Source of the DNA: Hydractinia symbiolongicarpus
Taxonomy: Eukaryota; Cnidaria; Hydrozoa; Anthoathecata; Hydractiniidae
DNA: 64,000 nucleotides
Assembly (NCBI RefSeq): GCF_029227915.1
Contig: NC_079875.1
Coordinates: 19,211,001 to 19,275,000, forward strand
Direction: 5' to 3'
Under the pieces are notes generated by a model that ran no database searches, had not been told where the DNA came from, and was given only the letters and a program-made list of their open reading frames with translations. The translations under genes and the position numbers were made by a program. Positions 48,839 through 57,988 of this stretch are shown here, one piece after another. Position 1 is the stretch's first letter. Each line of letters begins with the position of its first letter.

Positions 48839-49006
48839 ACGAGGAATGAACAATGTGATGAATGTGCAATTGATCTCGATCAATATGACAGATGTGATAA
48901 GTGTGGACGGAGGCTAATAATTAAAGGAAGAATGCTCTGTTGGCAACACTATATGATGTATATAACGTATAATGGAGGTTACTGTGTTTGTAAAATTCCT
49001 AGTTGA
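48839..49006 (+). pseudogene. CxxC mini-protein of P2, start codon lost
   Basis: The frame holds 56 codons, exactly as long as the P3 homologue at 63644-63811. Cysteine pairs CDEC and CDKC, then CWQH and CVC, suggest a zinc knuckle. At the position of the P3 start ATG (context TAAATG), P2 has ACG (TAAACG). Unless ACG is used, the protein is not made. The frame directly follows the TAA of the DUF4116-like gene. Confidence 0.65.
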
Positions 49007-49027
49007 GGGTTCAATTTCCATAAATAA

Positions 49028-49642
49028 ATGTTTTAATTTTACAATGAATCCGTAGAGACAAGGGATTTCTATAGTGAACCAACAGTACTTAATATCGAGG
49101 AGGTTCAAATTGAGAACATCGTAGTTAGTGATCTGATTAATGCTAATAAAGGCAAGGATGAGCGCTTTGTCATTGGTTATAAAAATAACAATAAGATATC
49201 ATCGTTGCTAATCATAACACCGAGAGGTCTATATAGCAATGGTGCATCCAGATATGATGATGGATCCTCGCTCACCATGCAATTTGATATACATGAACAT
49301 CCAGAATGGCTTGAAAAGTACAACTGTATTCTGGCCAGAATACAGCAATTATATGGTAGTGAATTCAGGACCTCATCAGTGAAGAACGGTAGACACCTGA
49401 ACACAAAAATAAAAGAATGGGAGGGTAAAATAAACACGTATTTCTACGATCTTCAAGTACCTATACGACAGATATGTGAATGTATCTGTATACTAAAAAT
49501 ATCCAGCATTTATCGGCAGAATTCAAAGCATTTCATCCAGGTTCTTCTGGAAGAATGTAAGTATAAACCGGTGCAGCAACCTTTAAGGACCAGGCACCTT
49601 ATTAATTTAGATGATAATGAAGAACCATTCGTTGTAGTATAG
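49028..49642 (+). pseudogene. Conserved Polinton protein of unknown function, stop at codon 3
   Basis: The ATG at 49028 has the usual TAAATG context but the third codon is TAA. After it, 202 codons are open to 49642. Readable blocks are SVETRDFYSEPTVLNIEE, the central TPRGLYSNGASRYDDGSS, HPEWLEKYNCILARIQ, and a C-terminal YRQNSKHFIQVLLEECK. The composition is that of a soluble globular protein. I see no catalytic motif. The TAA is next to a T-run, so slippage or a single change explains it. A shorter product could begin at a later codon, but no ATG lies close by. Confidence 0.6.
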
Positions 49643-49692
49643 TTAAAACTCGATAGATTTTTTTTATATTAATGTTGTATACAAAATAAACT

Positions 49693-49948
49693 ATGAATGA
49701 TTTAAAGCCAGAGAGCTGGGTATCCGTGGCTACTCCACCATGAAGAAGGGTGAAATTATAGCCGCAATTAACAAGATAAAATATAGAGATATTGCAACGC
49801 AAACTCTTGGGCCTCATTGTAAAGAATGCCTATGAAGATCCTGGATGAATATATCAGAGGCCCCGAGGCAAAACAGAAACGAATCATTATATATGAAGGT
49901 GATCTAATGATAGATGCAACTACTGGTGAAGTAATTGGTACCATCTAA
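49693..49948 (+). pseudogene. SAP-like small protein of P2, frameshifted
   Basis: After ATG at 49693 a one-base loss near 49708 moves the reading into the frame ELGIRGYSTMKKGEIIAAI, a SAP/Rho-N-type helix-turn-helix for DNA or RNA binding. A second shift near 49830 leads to a tail ending GEVIGTI at the TAA 49946-49948. The same domain opens the polymerase of P2 and an incomplete gene in P3 (63931). Confidence 0.55.
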
Positions 49949-49993
49949 TGTATTGTTAATATACATTATATTATGAATACGCTGGCGGCTCAT

Positions 49994-50631
49994 CTAAGTA
50001 GCGCTGACATACTGCGCAGATTGAAGTTTTTTGAGCAGTTCATCTTTCGCCTCCTCACGCCCTTTCGCGACAAGCTGCTGTCGTTCCCGTTCATTGATAG
50101 AGTCCACGATTTTGCGTGTTCGTTGCCGGGCTTGCTCCTTCAGCAGCATATACTTCTGCTTCTCCTGCATAAACGCGTGGTCGCTAATAACACCATTCTC
50201 CACAGCCTTAGAGATTAGGTCAATGATAGAGTTCAACTTGGTTTCCGCTAGTAGTCTAATGCTCTCATCCTTCTTGCTCTTAGCACCCAGTCTCTTCCCG
50301 GCGTTCCGTAGACCGCCTGTCCTAACCCTACGGCGATAGTGATGCCTCCCATAGCTACGGCGAGTGGTACACCGATACCTGAAAACATGCTACCAATGCC
50401 AACGCCTGAAGTTATCACACTTACCGCTAACAGCCCGTGATCTATGTATCTAACCCACGTATCATGCATTTTAAACTTTTTGGCGAGCTTATCACGTTCT
50501 TTAATCTCAGCCCGTAGGTATTGTTCCACTTCTTCGATTTTCTTGAGTCTGTAGACTTGTGAATTATCCTCCTCCGTACCCTCCATAGGTGCAGAAGGTA
50601 GGCTCGGATATAATTTCATAATATCTGTCAT
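49994..50631 (-). pseudogene. Polinton membrane protein with glycine-rich hydrophobic core, one frameshift
   Basis: From ATG 50631: an acidic start, a helical E/K-rich region to about residue 50, then two hydrophobic segments (LLAVSVITSGVGIGSMFSGI and PLAVAMGGITIAVGLGQAV) forming a probable membrane hairpin. Near 50320 the frame shifts. The continuing frame reads RLGAKSKKDESIRLLAETK and runs into LNSIIDLISKAVENG and a helical C-terminus ending at 49994. It lies 2 bp from the stop of the next gene upstream, so the two form an operon-like pair. A virion membrane or minor structural role is plausible, not shown. Confidence 0.65.
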
Positions 50632-50633
50632 AC

Positions 50634-51335
50634 TTATTCTAGAAGCAAATGTATGGTAATTCCTACAAATGATACGCTCTTATCATGGTGATGTTCATCC
50701 GTTAACATAAAATTTAGCTGATCGGTCGAGCCCTTTAAAGGAAGGTAAACAGGGTTGTCGAAACTCCATCTCATCTCATCTCCCCAAGCAGTAAGCTCTC
50801 TGAGTGAAAGTATTGATAATATATGTGATTTTTTCCCGTTAAATAGGCAATAATCTTCATCGAGTTGATGGCAAGTGAGTCTAAGCCGCTGGTAGACGTC
50901 AGTCCGGTAGAAGCTATCATGGTCGCCCTCGGTGAACATTGACTTGGTATCAAAATTATACCCCATAAGATCCGTCAATGTTTTATCAACTATCGCAACA
51001 TATCCCTTACTTATTCTGATTTTACAGACTCCGTTCCTGAGTACGAAAAGTTTGATTCTCCCTCCCGCATGTTCGTTTACTATAGTAGCAAGATCTTCTA
51101 TTCTATATAGGCCTTTCTCGATCCCGATAAGGGTTTCAAAAGCCCCTACGCTAAAATCTCCATCATTGGTCGATCCGGACGTCGCTTTGTAAATCTTAAT
51201 ATCATTATTTTTTTCGTAAAGATTCAACAACATACCGCGGATACTTATAGATTTCAGAGCAATCCTCGTGTCATTCTCTAGATAGTCCTCAAATATCGTA
51301 GGTTTTTCGATATCCGTAATATAGAGTTGCTTCAT
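50634..51335 (-). CDS. Candidate minor capsid (penton-type) protein of P2
   Basis: 233 residues, intact, one of the few undamaged genes of P2. No membrane segment; predicted mostly beta-strand. The C-terminal block FDNPVYLPLKGSTDQLNF and VSFVGITIHLLLE has the pattern (D-N-P-x-Y-x-P-L-K/R-G ... L-N-F ... F-x-G) that recurs in putative single jelly-roll capsid proteins of Polinton-like viruses. It starts in the arm of a palindrome that also holds the start of the divergent gene at 51359. The assignment rests on pattern and on position next to the major capsid gene, so it is tentative. Confidence 0.5.
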   Translation of the reverse strand: MKQLYITDIEKPTIFEDYLENDTRIALKSISIRGMLLNLYEKNNDIKIYKATSGSTNDGDFSVGAFETLIGIEKGLYRIEDLATIVNEHAGGRIKLFVLRNGVCKIRISKGYVAIVDKTLTDLMGYNFDTKSMFTEGDHDSFYRTDVYQRLRLTCHQLDEDYCLFNGKKSHILSILSLRELTAWGDEMRWSFDNPVYLPLKGSTDQLNFMLTDEHHHDKSVSFVGITIHLLLE

Positions 51336-51363
51336 TGTTTCTTTTCTTTAAAGAAACAATGAA
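51331..51363. promoter_or_regulatory. Palindrome holding two divergent start codons
   Basis: Perfect 14-bp arms TTCATTGTTTCTTT (51331-51344) and AAAGAAACAATGAA (51350-51363) with a 5-base loop. The start codon of the minus-strand gene (51333-51335) and that of the plus-strand gene (51359-51361) lie inside the arms, only 23 bases apart. Room for a conventional promoter or leader is absent between them. Confidence 0.8.
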
Positions 51364-51931
51364 TATATATTCGTATAATCCTACAGCAAAGTACAAGTCC
51401 AATAGAGGCGAATGGCCTCTCGGTATAACTAATTTGGAGCATCAAGACCTCTACGTGAGTACAACTCAACACATTTCCGTGGCATTCCCACAATTCACCA
51501 AATACCCTATCAAAGTTCCAACTAACCTGTTGAACGATCCCGTAAGTGTAAATTGGGAAGGCCAAGCCCTGGACTATTGGAACATCCAGGTCAATTTCGC
51601 TTGCCATTGCGCAACAACAGTGTTGGGGATCTCTGCCAAGCACATGAGTGGCTCCGTATCCCTTGTTAACTCGATTTTTAAATTTCACGTGTACTATCAC
51701 ATGCGTCGTATTCTCGCGAGGATGAAGGTACCCATGTCATACGAGGGAGGCTTTTCTCAGTACGATAACCCATACTCGAGCTCAGGCTATGCCCAGGTAT
51801 GTCGTGAGTATGGTGCGGATCCCAACGCTTTATACAAGTTCAAAGCAGTCATGTCGTCACTCACCAACGGTCGTTGGTGGCCTCAGGTAAATGTAATCTC
51901 TCCAGCTGTTTTTGTACAAACCCTTTGCTGA
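51359..51931 (+). CDS. Polinton protein of unknown function, probably C-terminally truncated
   Basis: 190 codons from the ATG at 51359. Recognisable blocks: NPTAKYKSNRGEWPLG, INVAFPQF-like ISVAFPQFTKYP, a cysteine-containing middle (NFACHCATTVLGISAK), and YGADPNALYKFK near the end. The last 24 codons overlap the 3' end of the opposite gene (51861-52934), and their sequence reads as the complement of that gene. A deletion may have fused the two convergent genes here. It is a conserved accessory or structural gene of this Polinton type, judging by its place among capsid genes. Confidence 0.55.
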   Translation: MNIYSYNPTAKYKSNRGEWPLGITNLEHQDLYVSTTQHISVAFPQFTKYPIKVPTNLLNDPVSVNWEGQALDYWNIQVNFACHCATTVLGISAKHMSGSVSLVNSIFKFHVYYHMRRILARMKVPMSYEGGFSQYDNPYSSSGYAQVCREYGADPNALYKFKAVMSSLTNGRWWPQVNVISPAVFVQTLC

Positions 51932-52934
51932 CAGCACTTCCTCCTGCACCTGCTGCCCCACTACCTCCCGCGACTGAAAGGACCAGGGTGGATATAATTA
52001 AGCCAACAGCCGAAATAACGCTGGCGATTGTCAAGCCTTGTTCCTTGAACAAGATCTTGAGCTTTTCGACCAAGGTTTTATCATCCCCCGCGATCTTGAT
52101 CAAGGTGTCTTTGATGTTCCTCAGCTGAGTATGGATGCTGGATGATAGTATGTTATGTGCTTCTACTGTGACATCTTTTTGACCTTGGAGTTGTTCTAAC
52201 TTTTTCTCAGCCTTGGCTATATCCCTGTCCCAAATAGTTAGCTGTTCCTTGGATACTCCGGGTGTGTTAGCTTTCTTGCTCTCGAACTCTTTGATATTCC
52301 CTTCTATTATCGTGATCTCATTCTCGTATGAAATCATCTTGCTTGTCAGGATTTTCAGGTTACCTCGGATCGTCTGAAGCTCAAGGTCAAGATCCCTTCT
52401 CTCTCGATCGCTGAAGCCATCAAACTCATGCATAAGATTCTCCGTGGCATCAACGACGTCCCCGATCTCCCCCAACGATTGCATGGAAATATTTTCAGTG
52501 TTCTCAACCTTCTCGTACCTTTTAATGAGCCTCTTCACCCACCCTTTTTTTGGCTTGGTATAATCTGTAAAGCCCAGGTTTTGTAGACGGCGTACACCTA
52601 GATCCTTCTCTATCGCGGACGCTTTCCTCAATTCACCTTCCTTCGTCGTGAGCTTTATTCCATCGTAAAGAAGCTGGTTTCCTTCTACCTCAAACATGTT
52701 GTAATACCTCGCACTCGGCTCTCCCAACTCCTCACTAAGAGCTTCGTATAGGCTATCAACCTACGATCTTTTCAACCTTTTCGGTTGACTTAGCGTGGTG
52801 TCTAGTTCCGAGCCTTCTAACGTGGAGCTCGCGATGCCCGCGGAGCTGGGCCCTTGAATATCCTCTGGTCAAAGGATGTCGCTCTCACTGCTGAACTCCT
52901 CGGCTTCTGTGAAGTCATATCCTGGATTATCCAT
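51861..52934 (-). pseudogene. Coiled-coil membrane protein of P2, two in-frame stops
   Basis: The start at 52934 (MDNPGYDF) is supported by the neighbouring hairpin. In-frame TGA (near 52870) and TAG (near 52762) interrupt the first 57 codons; from 52727 the frame is open for 288 codons. Residues about 90-260 are a long charged coiled coil (heptad E/K/L pattern), followed by a transmembrane segment (VISAVGLIISTLVLSVAGG) and a glycine-alanine loop. It could be a virion or fusion-type membrane protein, but no motif proves it. The 3' end overlaps the + gene at 51359-51931 by 71 bases, perhaps through deletion. Confidence 0.6.
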
Positions 52935-52935
52935 A

Positions 52936-52968
52936 GTTTATTTCAGCTCCAAACTGCTATAAATAAAC
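52936..52968. promoter_or_regulatory. Hairpin between divergent P2 genes
   Basis: Arms GTTTATTT (52936-52943) and AAATAAAC (52961-52968) fill the gap between the start codons at 52934 (-) and 52969 (+). The second arm abuts the capsid gene ATG. Confidence 0.55.
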
Positions 52969-54175
52969 ATGTCTAACATATTCGGAAAGCTAAATCCATA
53001 CAAGAAAATCAAGACTATGCTCGGCATGAAAGGCAAGAGGCAAAGGGTGAAGATATCGCATATACCCAGCACAATTAACCAGAATGAAGATTTGTACGTG
53101 GACGTCCCCAAGGCACTAACACCAAGCGTACCATCGTATCAAACATCGGCAAAGCATTGGTACAGAACCTTCGTATAACACTCAACGGTAATGAAATTCA
53201 GAATATCGCTGACTACAACGTGCTCGCATTGTATCGCGACCTTTGGCTGTCAAAATTTGATAGGAACAATAACATGATCCTTCAGGGTATCAATCCGAAT
53301 GACGGCACCATAAGAGCTCTGCAAGTCAAAGCCAGCGGCCATGTTGGTAATAACGAGGAAAAGGCCATAGCCGAGACCTACGGCAACACGTTCTGTATTC
53401 CATTAGGATCCATGTTTGAGCTCACGAGGGATCTCCCGTTTTATCAACATGGAATCCATGATCGGCTTCAGTTCATCCTGCATTTTACTCCGTACGGTGA
53501 TGTGATAAAAGACTCCGGGACCGCAGCCGTCGGAAGCACGGCAGCCAAAGCAGCTGATGCTAGTTATAAATTTACCAATATTGCGCTTGAGTTTGATAAA
53601 GTGACCAATGAACAATTGGTGAGTGCGATGATGTCGCGCTACAGCCGTTTAGCTCTACCTTATGAGCGTGTACTCCGCAGCAAAGTGGTGACAATGAAGA
53701 AAGCTGACACGAGTTACAACCTGCAAATCGACACACCATCGAAGAGCCTTAAAGGTGTTTTACTGATATTCCTACAGTGGTCAAGGTTTATTCTGGAAAT
53801 AACGAGAAGTTTTACAACCCCAAGATCGAGAAAATCTCAATCACTGTCGAGGGTGAACCTAATCAATTGTATAGCTCAACTATGTTACAGAAAGATCACA
53901 TGGAAAACGTCGTTGAACTTTTTGATAGCCACGATTCGGATATGACCATTGGGCAGTTCTTCAGTGAAAAACACGCGTTGATTCTGGACTTCAGATCAAC
54001 GACCGATGAATTTTTGCATGGTTCTGGACGCCCCCTACAGAGGCTAAGCGATGGGATTACACTCCATATCAGCAAGAAAAACGATGGCAATGGAGATATT
54101 AGATGTTACGTGTATCTCTTAATGGACGCGCAATTGAATATCCGCGACGGTCGTTTTCATTCAGTAGAATATTAA
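52969..54175 (+). pseudogene. Double jelly-roll major capsid protein of P2, two frameshifts
   Basis: About 400 codons. The first frame (52969-53110) has a basic N-terminus. A shift near 53110 leads into NIGKALVQNLRITLNG, YNVLALYRDLWLS and the strand-rich FCIPLGSMFELTRDLPFY block (near 53395-53450). Such blocks are typical of the Polinton major capsid protein, where PL..FEL...PF marks the first jelly roll. A second shift near 53755 leads into KFYNPKIEKISITVEG and PNQLYSS, the second jelly roll, ending with HSVEY at 54175. Two single-frame breaks would prevent a full product. I assign it by these patterns and by its length and neighbours. Confidence 0.75.
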
Positions 54176-54190
54176 AAGCATAAAAATTTG

Positions 54191-54215
54191 TTTTGTAGGT
54201 CTTGGATCTACAAAA
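54191..54215. promoter_or_regulatory. Intergenic hairpin after the capsid gene
   Basis: Arms TTTTGTAG (54191-54198) and CTACAAAA (54208-54215) lie between the capsid stop (54175) and the next ATG (54219). Confidence 0.6.
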
Positions 54216-54218
54216 TAA

Positions 54219-54617
54219 ATGACAAGTCTCGCGATAATGGCTGGCGGGGCGTTGATCAACGCTCTAGCATTCTCGGGGAGTAACTATCTCGTCAGCAAAC
54301 TAAGTGGGCATGGTGAGGAAGAGCGCAAAAGACATGATCTGGCGGTCGAGAAATTACAAGCTGCTCAAAGCCAATGGGTGCGCGATCGTCAAGCGAAGAT
54401 CGATTGGTACAATCAGCAACGGGAGCTTAAGCGTCAAGCTGGCGAGAGGTTTAAAGAACTCGATGAAGGCATGCGACAGTACTATATAGCGACGATCGAA
54501 AAAGTTCCAAAACTCTCCGACTACTATATACCAAGCAAAGAGCAACAAGACGGCGAGCTGACGTTCATCGTAGGGTCCTTGGCTTTGCTAAGTTTCGCGG
54601 TGTACAAGTATATGTAA
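54219..54617 (+). CDS. Small two-anchor membrane protein of P2
   Basis: 132 residues, intact. Hydrophobic glycine-alanine-rich N-terminus (LAIMAGGALINALAFSG), central amphipathic charged region with QSQWVRDRQAKIDWYNQQRE, and a C-terminal hydrophobic segment (FIVGSLALLSFAVYKYM). The charged middle with its repeated W and R spacing recurs in Polinton elements directly between the capsid and integrase genes. Likely a virion-associated membrane protein; the function is not established. The gap on each side holds a hairpin. Confidence 0.7.
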   Translation: MTSLAIMAGGALINALAFSGSNYLVSKLSGHGEEERKRHDLAVEKLQAAQSQWVRDRQAKIDWYNQQRELKRQAGERFKELDEGMRQYYIATIEKVPKLSDYYIPSKEQQDGELTFIVGSLALLSFAVYKYM

Positions 54618-54624
54618 GGAATAT

Positions 54625-54653
54625 TTTTGACATGTATAATAAACATGTCAAAA
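54625..54653. promoter_or_regulatory. Hairpin overlapping the integrase start codon
   Basis: Perfect 11-bp arms TTTTGACATGT (54625-54635) and ACATGTCAAAA (54643-54653). The ATG at 54645 lies within the right arm. Confidence 0.75.
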
Positions 54654-55640
54654 GCACATATCATTACTCCTGAGGAAGCAGGAAAGTTAAGTCAAATAAA
54701 CTACCAGCCCGAACATCTCTGGACTGGACGGAAACTCAGTGAGCAGAGTAGTCTTTCCAAAAAGAAAATTATACATTAGTTATCTCGTCAGCTCTTATGG
54801 CTAAGGCATATCACGGGTCCGAAAAAGATCAATTACCCGCATTTCACTATTACAAACCCGAATCAAATGCACCAGTTTGATTTCTTATACATGCCACATG
54901 ATAAATTGTATGGCAATACGTACAAATATATCCTCACAGGCATCGATGTTGCATCGCGCTTCAAGGTGGCTCGGCCGTTACGTACCAAGAGGGCCGGTGA
55001 AGTAGCCGACATGATCAAGGAAATATACAAAGCAGGACCTTTGCGCTATCCGAAGACTTTCCAATGCGACAAAGGTAGTGAGTTCAAATCGGACGTGACA
55101 AAGCTGTTAGAAGGCGAGGGTGTCGAGATTAAACGGGCAACTACCAAATACCATCATACTCTCGCGGCATTCGTGGAGTCCTACAACAAAATTCTAGCGG
55201 AAAGACTCTTCAAGCGTCAAGATGCGCAGGAGCTGGTCAGTGACGAACAGAGTACCACCTGGGTGAAACACTTATACAATATTAAAAAAACCATGAACAA
55301 TTCCAAGACGGCTATGATCGGAATGAAACCTTCATCTGCCATCAAGCTTGATGATGTGCCACTTGCAAAAATCGAGGAATATCCCGAGGAAAAGCCTTTG
55401 CCTGATGATGGCCTTTACCTCTACCTCTTGCAACCTGGTGAGGAACATGGTGATGCCAAAAGACGTGCAACGGATGCGTGGTGGAGCAAAAAGACGTACA
55501 GACTGGATCGTATAGTGACCGGTGGTACCCGTCTCCTATATTATCTTGATGGAGGTCCCAATCGGAGTTTCGTGGCTGAAGAGTTGATGCTGGTACCCGA
55601 GGGTGTTGAAATACCCCCAGAGCATGTGAAACAATGGTAA
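54645..55640 (+). pseudogene. Polinton retroviral-type integrase (DD35E), one in-frame stop
   Basis: 332 codons including one TAG at 54777. Part 1 holds the N-terminal region with EHLWTGRKL. After the stop the catalytic core is open: MHQFDFLYMP, the first Asp in LTGIDVASR, the second in QCDKGSEF and the Glu in AAFVESYNK. The second Asp and the Glu are exactly 35 residues apart, the DD(35)E spacing of retroviral and Polinton integrases. A C-terminal SH3-like region (YRLDRIV...LLYYLDGGPN) binds DNA in relatives. The enzyme would insert the linear element into host DNA. If translation began at 54867, the core alone could still be made. Confidence 0.88.
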
Positions 55641-55681
55641 ATTTCACGAGCCTGAGACCGCTCAGTTGCCACTTGTGAGCA

Positions 55682-55713
55682 TTTTTTTGTGGGTTATCAA
55701 AGCCACAAAAAAA
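55682..55713. terminator. Hairpin between convergent integrase and Bro genes
   Basis: Perfect 11-bp arms TTTTTTTGTGG (55682-55692) and CCACAAAAAAA (55703-55713) around a 10-base loop. It sits between the two stop codons at 55640 and 55729, where transcripts from both sides must end. A symmetric terminator or 3'-processing signal is a natural reading. Confidence 0.6.
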
Positions 55714-55728
55714 GAAAACCACGCGTCT

Positions 55729-56490
55729 CTAATCTTCTAATGCCGGATCACCCAGGTCGTATAAGTCGTCGCGAGTAAGATCAAAAGTCTGAAATGGCAT
55801 ATGTATCGCTCCATATGACCTTCCTCTTCAAACCTATTAAAGGCATACATCCCATTTGCATTATCAATAACTACGATTTCTTCTGAATCAGGAAATTGAA
55901 GCCTGATCCATCTCCTTTTCTTAAAAATACCACGTCTTTGTACGCGGGCGCAGTAATACGGAAGATGGTGGTACTTATCGTCTTCCGGTGTGGTATGTTT
56001 GCGGAAAATCATGATGACATTATCCTTGCTCGCATCATTGGCATGTGGTACGTATCTCTGAAGAAGTCCCGCAATTTCCAATGTTCTTAGATCTAGCTGT
56101 TTCTCTCTTTCCTGAAGATCATCGTTAAGCATCGCCATAGCCATATCCCTCTCCTCAATGGCCTCCTCTAATTTTTCAATACCTTTTAGCGCCAAATATT
56201 TCATGACCTCAATAGCCCTTGGTTTTCTTGAACGCGCACAAATCTCAAGAGCAGCATTCAATGTCATGAAGGCATCATGAGGATTTTTAGTTTTTATCAA
56301 GGGGTTGGTTTGAAACCAACCCTTTTTCATTACGTGAAATGATTGGAATATCTCGATATGACTCTGCAATATTAGCAATACCCAAAAACCTTCCCAAATC
56401 AGAACGCTTGAACATGGGTTTACCTTGATCATCGAATAGAATTTCAATAGCTCCAGCAGGTAATGTGTTAAATTCAACAAGACAAGACAT
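55729..56490 (-). pseudogene. Bro-N domain gene of P2, two frameshifts
   Basis: Start ATG at 56490. The N-terminal Bro-N module reads PMFKRSDLGRFLGI and NIAESYRDIPI. A shift near 56295 leads into NPHDAFMTLNAALEIC, a coiled coil (residues about 100-150), then NVIMIFRKHT and EEIVVIDNANGMYAFNRFEEEGH. A second shift near 55795 restores the conserved tail DDLYDLGDPALED, ending at 55729. It is the counterpart of 33-844 and 9400-10211. Bro-N genes are best known from insect DNA viruses and phages, so presence in three places here shows it is a stable Polinton gene, not a one-off capture. Confidence 0.78.
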
Positions 56491-56497
56491 TTTGTAT

Positions 56498-56704
56498 TTA
56501 ATATGACATAGCCCAACCAGGGTGATCATTAGGACAGATATGAATCCGAAAAAAATGATTAATATTCCTATGGATTCTTTCTCTCTCCAGAACATCACGA
56601 AGCTCTTGACGAAGAGCTTCCAACCGACTTTCCAGATAGGGTATCCTATCCATTTCTTTATAACAATTTTCCAATTGTCTTTCTAATGTTCTGATATATA
56701 ACAT
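56498..56704 (-). CDS. Short coiled-coil protein of P2
   Basis: 68 residues from ATG 56704, immediately after the ATPase stop (56707-56709), with TAAAT-type context. Residues 5-45 form a regular heptad coiled coil (LERQLENCYKEMDRIPYL, then LESRLEALRQELRDVLERE). Ends at 56498, 8 bases before the Bro start. Absent from P1. No family recognised. Confidence 0.5.
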   Translation of the reverse strand: MLYIRTLERQLENCYKEMDRIPYLESRLEALRQELRDVLERERIHRNINHFFRIHICPNDHPGWAMSY

Positions 56705-56706
56705 AT

Positions 56707-57296
56707 TTATTCTAATACACTCCAGCCCCGAGGATACTCGAGACGGATAAACAAACACGCGTGTTTTGACTTTTTTAGTTGAGCTTTGTATCCCAATCCT
56801 CGATAAGGTTGCTCTTATTATCGATCTGTATGAGATCTCTCGCAGGGATACCATATAAATAGCATTTTTTTCTGTCTCCTCAGGTTTTTGGGAATCGCGG
56901 TATAACTCTGAGTCAACAGCCAAAACGAATGCTTCCTGTGCCTCCGCTAATGGCTAATTCCAATAGGGGCTGCCGCTTTTTATCCATGGATTCATCCGCG
57001 ATCATGTCATCAACTATAAAGAGTGTTTCTTCGCCTGCCAGGAGGTTTGAAAATTTGTTTATTCAATCTAATAAATTATCACCTGGATCAATAAGGAACA
57101 CATAATCATCCTTCGAAAGCGATGGTCTATCGAGGTAAGTGGTGTTCCATCGAATTGTTGGGCATAAAACTACAACATTGTTGAAATGTCCCCTGTACTC
57201 ATTCTCTAGGAGATCTAGGACTCTTTGAGTTTTACCGCACGAGGTAGTCCCACTAAAGATCGCTGTGTGCGGCTGTAGTATAATATCCAAGGTCAT
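56707..57296 (-). pseudogene. A32-like DNA-packaging ATPase of P2, broken
   Basis: Start ATG 57296. Walker A is TTSCGKT (GTTSCGKT against GPTSCGKT in P1). A TGA near 57061 replaces the Trp of the P1 protein. The frame then keeps Walker B LFIVDD and LLELAISG. A one-base shift near 56955 continues with HRKHSFWLLTQSY and LRRQKKMLF. Another shift near 56830 leads to KHACLFIRLEYPRGW and the natural end at 56707. Alignment with the intact P1 gene (8771-9367) makes each lesion clear. Confidence 0.88.
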
Positions 57297-57371
57297 TTAT
57301 TCTTCATGTATTCACGTGGGTATACATGAAACTTGTATGCGTTACTTAGGTGGCATCATCGAACGCTTGTA

Positions 57372-57584
57372 CTAGCCTTGTTTAATGGCATAGTCATCGA
57401 ATAGGATCGCACCAGTCATATATCCAGCGAGCTTAAGCCCATCCTCCAGATCCATTTTCGCGCCTGGTCGAGAAACACCAAATGCTTTTTTAGCACCTAG
57501 CGCTAGTAGGATAGTATATGATACTAATCTCACGAACTCCCATAAAGAATCTATAACCTCTTTCTGATATTCTTTCCTGCTCAT
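57372..57584 (-). CDS. Small hydrophobic protein of P2
   Basis: 70 residues, intact. A hydrophobic segment at about 16-35 (VRLVSYTILLALGAKKAFG) and a second weaker one at 50-65 (KLAGYMTGAILF). Homologue of 7975-8216. Starts 15 bases after the stop of its upstream neighbour. A membrane protein of the same cluster in both elements; function unknown. Confidence 0.65.
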   Translation of the reverse strand: MSRKEYQKEVIDSLWEFVRLVSYTILLALGAKKAFGVSRPGAKMDLEDGLKLAGYMTGAILFDDYAIKQG

Positions 57585-57599
57585 GCTTTATTATAGGGC

Positions 57600-57953
57600 T
57601 TATCGCATGTGAAAAATATCAATCTCTGCCTTAGGCTCCTGCCTCACGTTTGGTTGCTGAGCCACTGCAGCAGGCTGCTGGGTAACCGCGGGTCTCTTAC
57701 AGATAAAATATATGACACCACCAATACATGCGATCGCGAGTAGGCTTCCACCAATATATACACCACTGCCTGACTGTACAGAACTCACCCCAGAAGAGGT
57801 TTTGACTGTAGATTCTACTGTGTCCTCTTGTTGTTTTAGATCTTCTTTCCTCTTCTTCATCAGTGCGGCCAACTTGTGGACTTGGGCTACTCTACCAGAA
57901 TGCTTTACTGGTTTTGTTATTACCCTCTCTTCTTGTGGTTGTTCAACGCTCAT
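57600..57953 (-). CDS. Small single-pass membrane protein of P2
   Basis: 117 residues, intact. Shares with 7606-7965 the N-terminal ERVITKP...GRVA motif, a central transmembrane segment (IGGSLLAIACIGGVIYFIC), a Pro/Gln-rich stretch and the C-terminal IDIFHMR. The middle is unrelated in sequence between the two copies while both ends are kept. The gene is preceded by a hairpin (57957-57980). Confidence 0.75.
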   Translation of the reverse strand: MSVEQPQEERVITKPVKHSGRVAQVHKLAALMKKRKEDLKQQEDTVESTVKTSSGVSSVQSGSGVYIGGSLLAIACIGGVIYFICKRPAVTQQPAAVAQQPNVRQEPKAEIDIFHMR

Positions 57954-57956
57954 TTC

Positions 57957-57980
57957 TTTATAAGCCGCGAGACTTATAAA
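57957..57980. promoter_or_regulatory. Intergenic hairpin upstream of the P2 membrane protein
   Basis: Arms TTTATAAG (57957-57964) and CTTATAAA (57973-57980). Same location as the P1 hairpin at 7577-7606, with different bases but preserved pairing. Confidence 0.6.
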
Positions 57981-57988
57981 ATCTTCTT

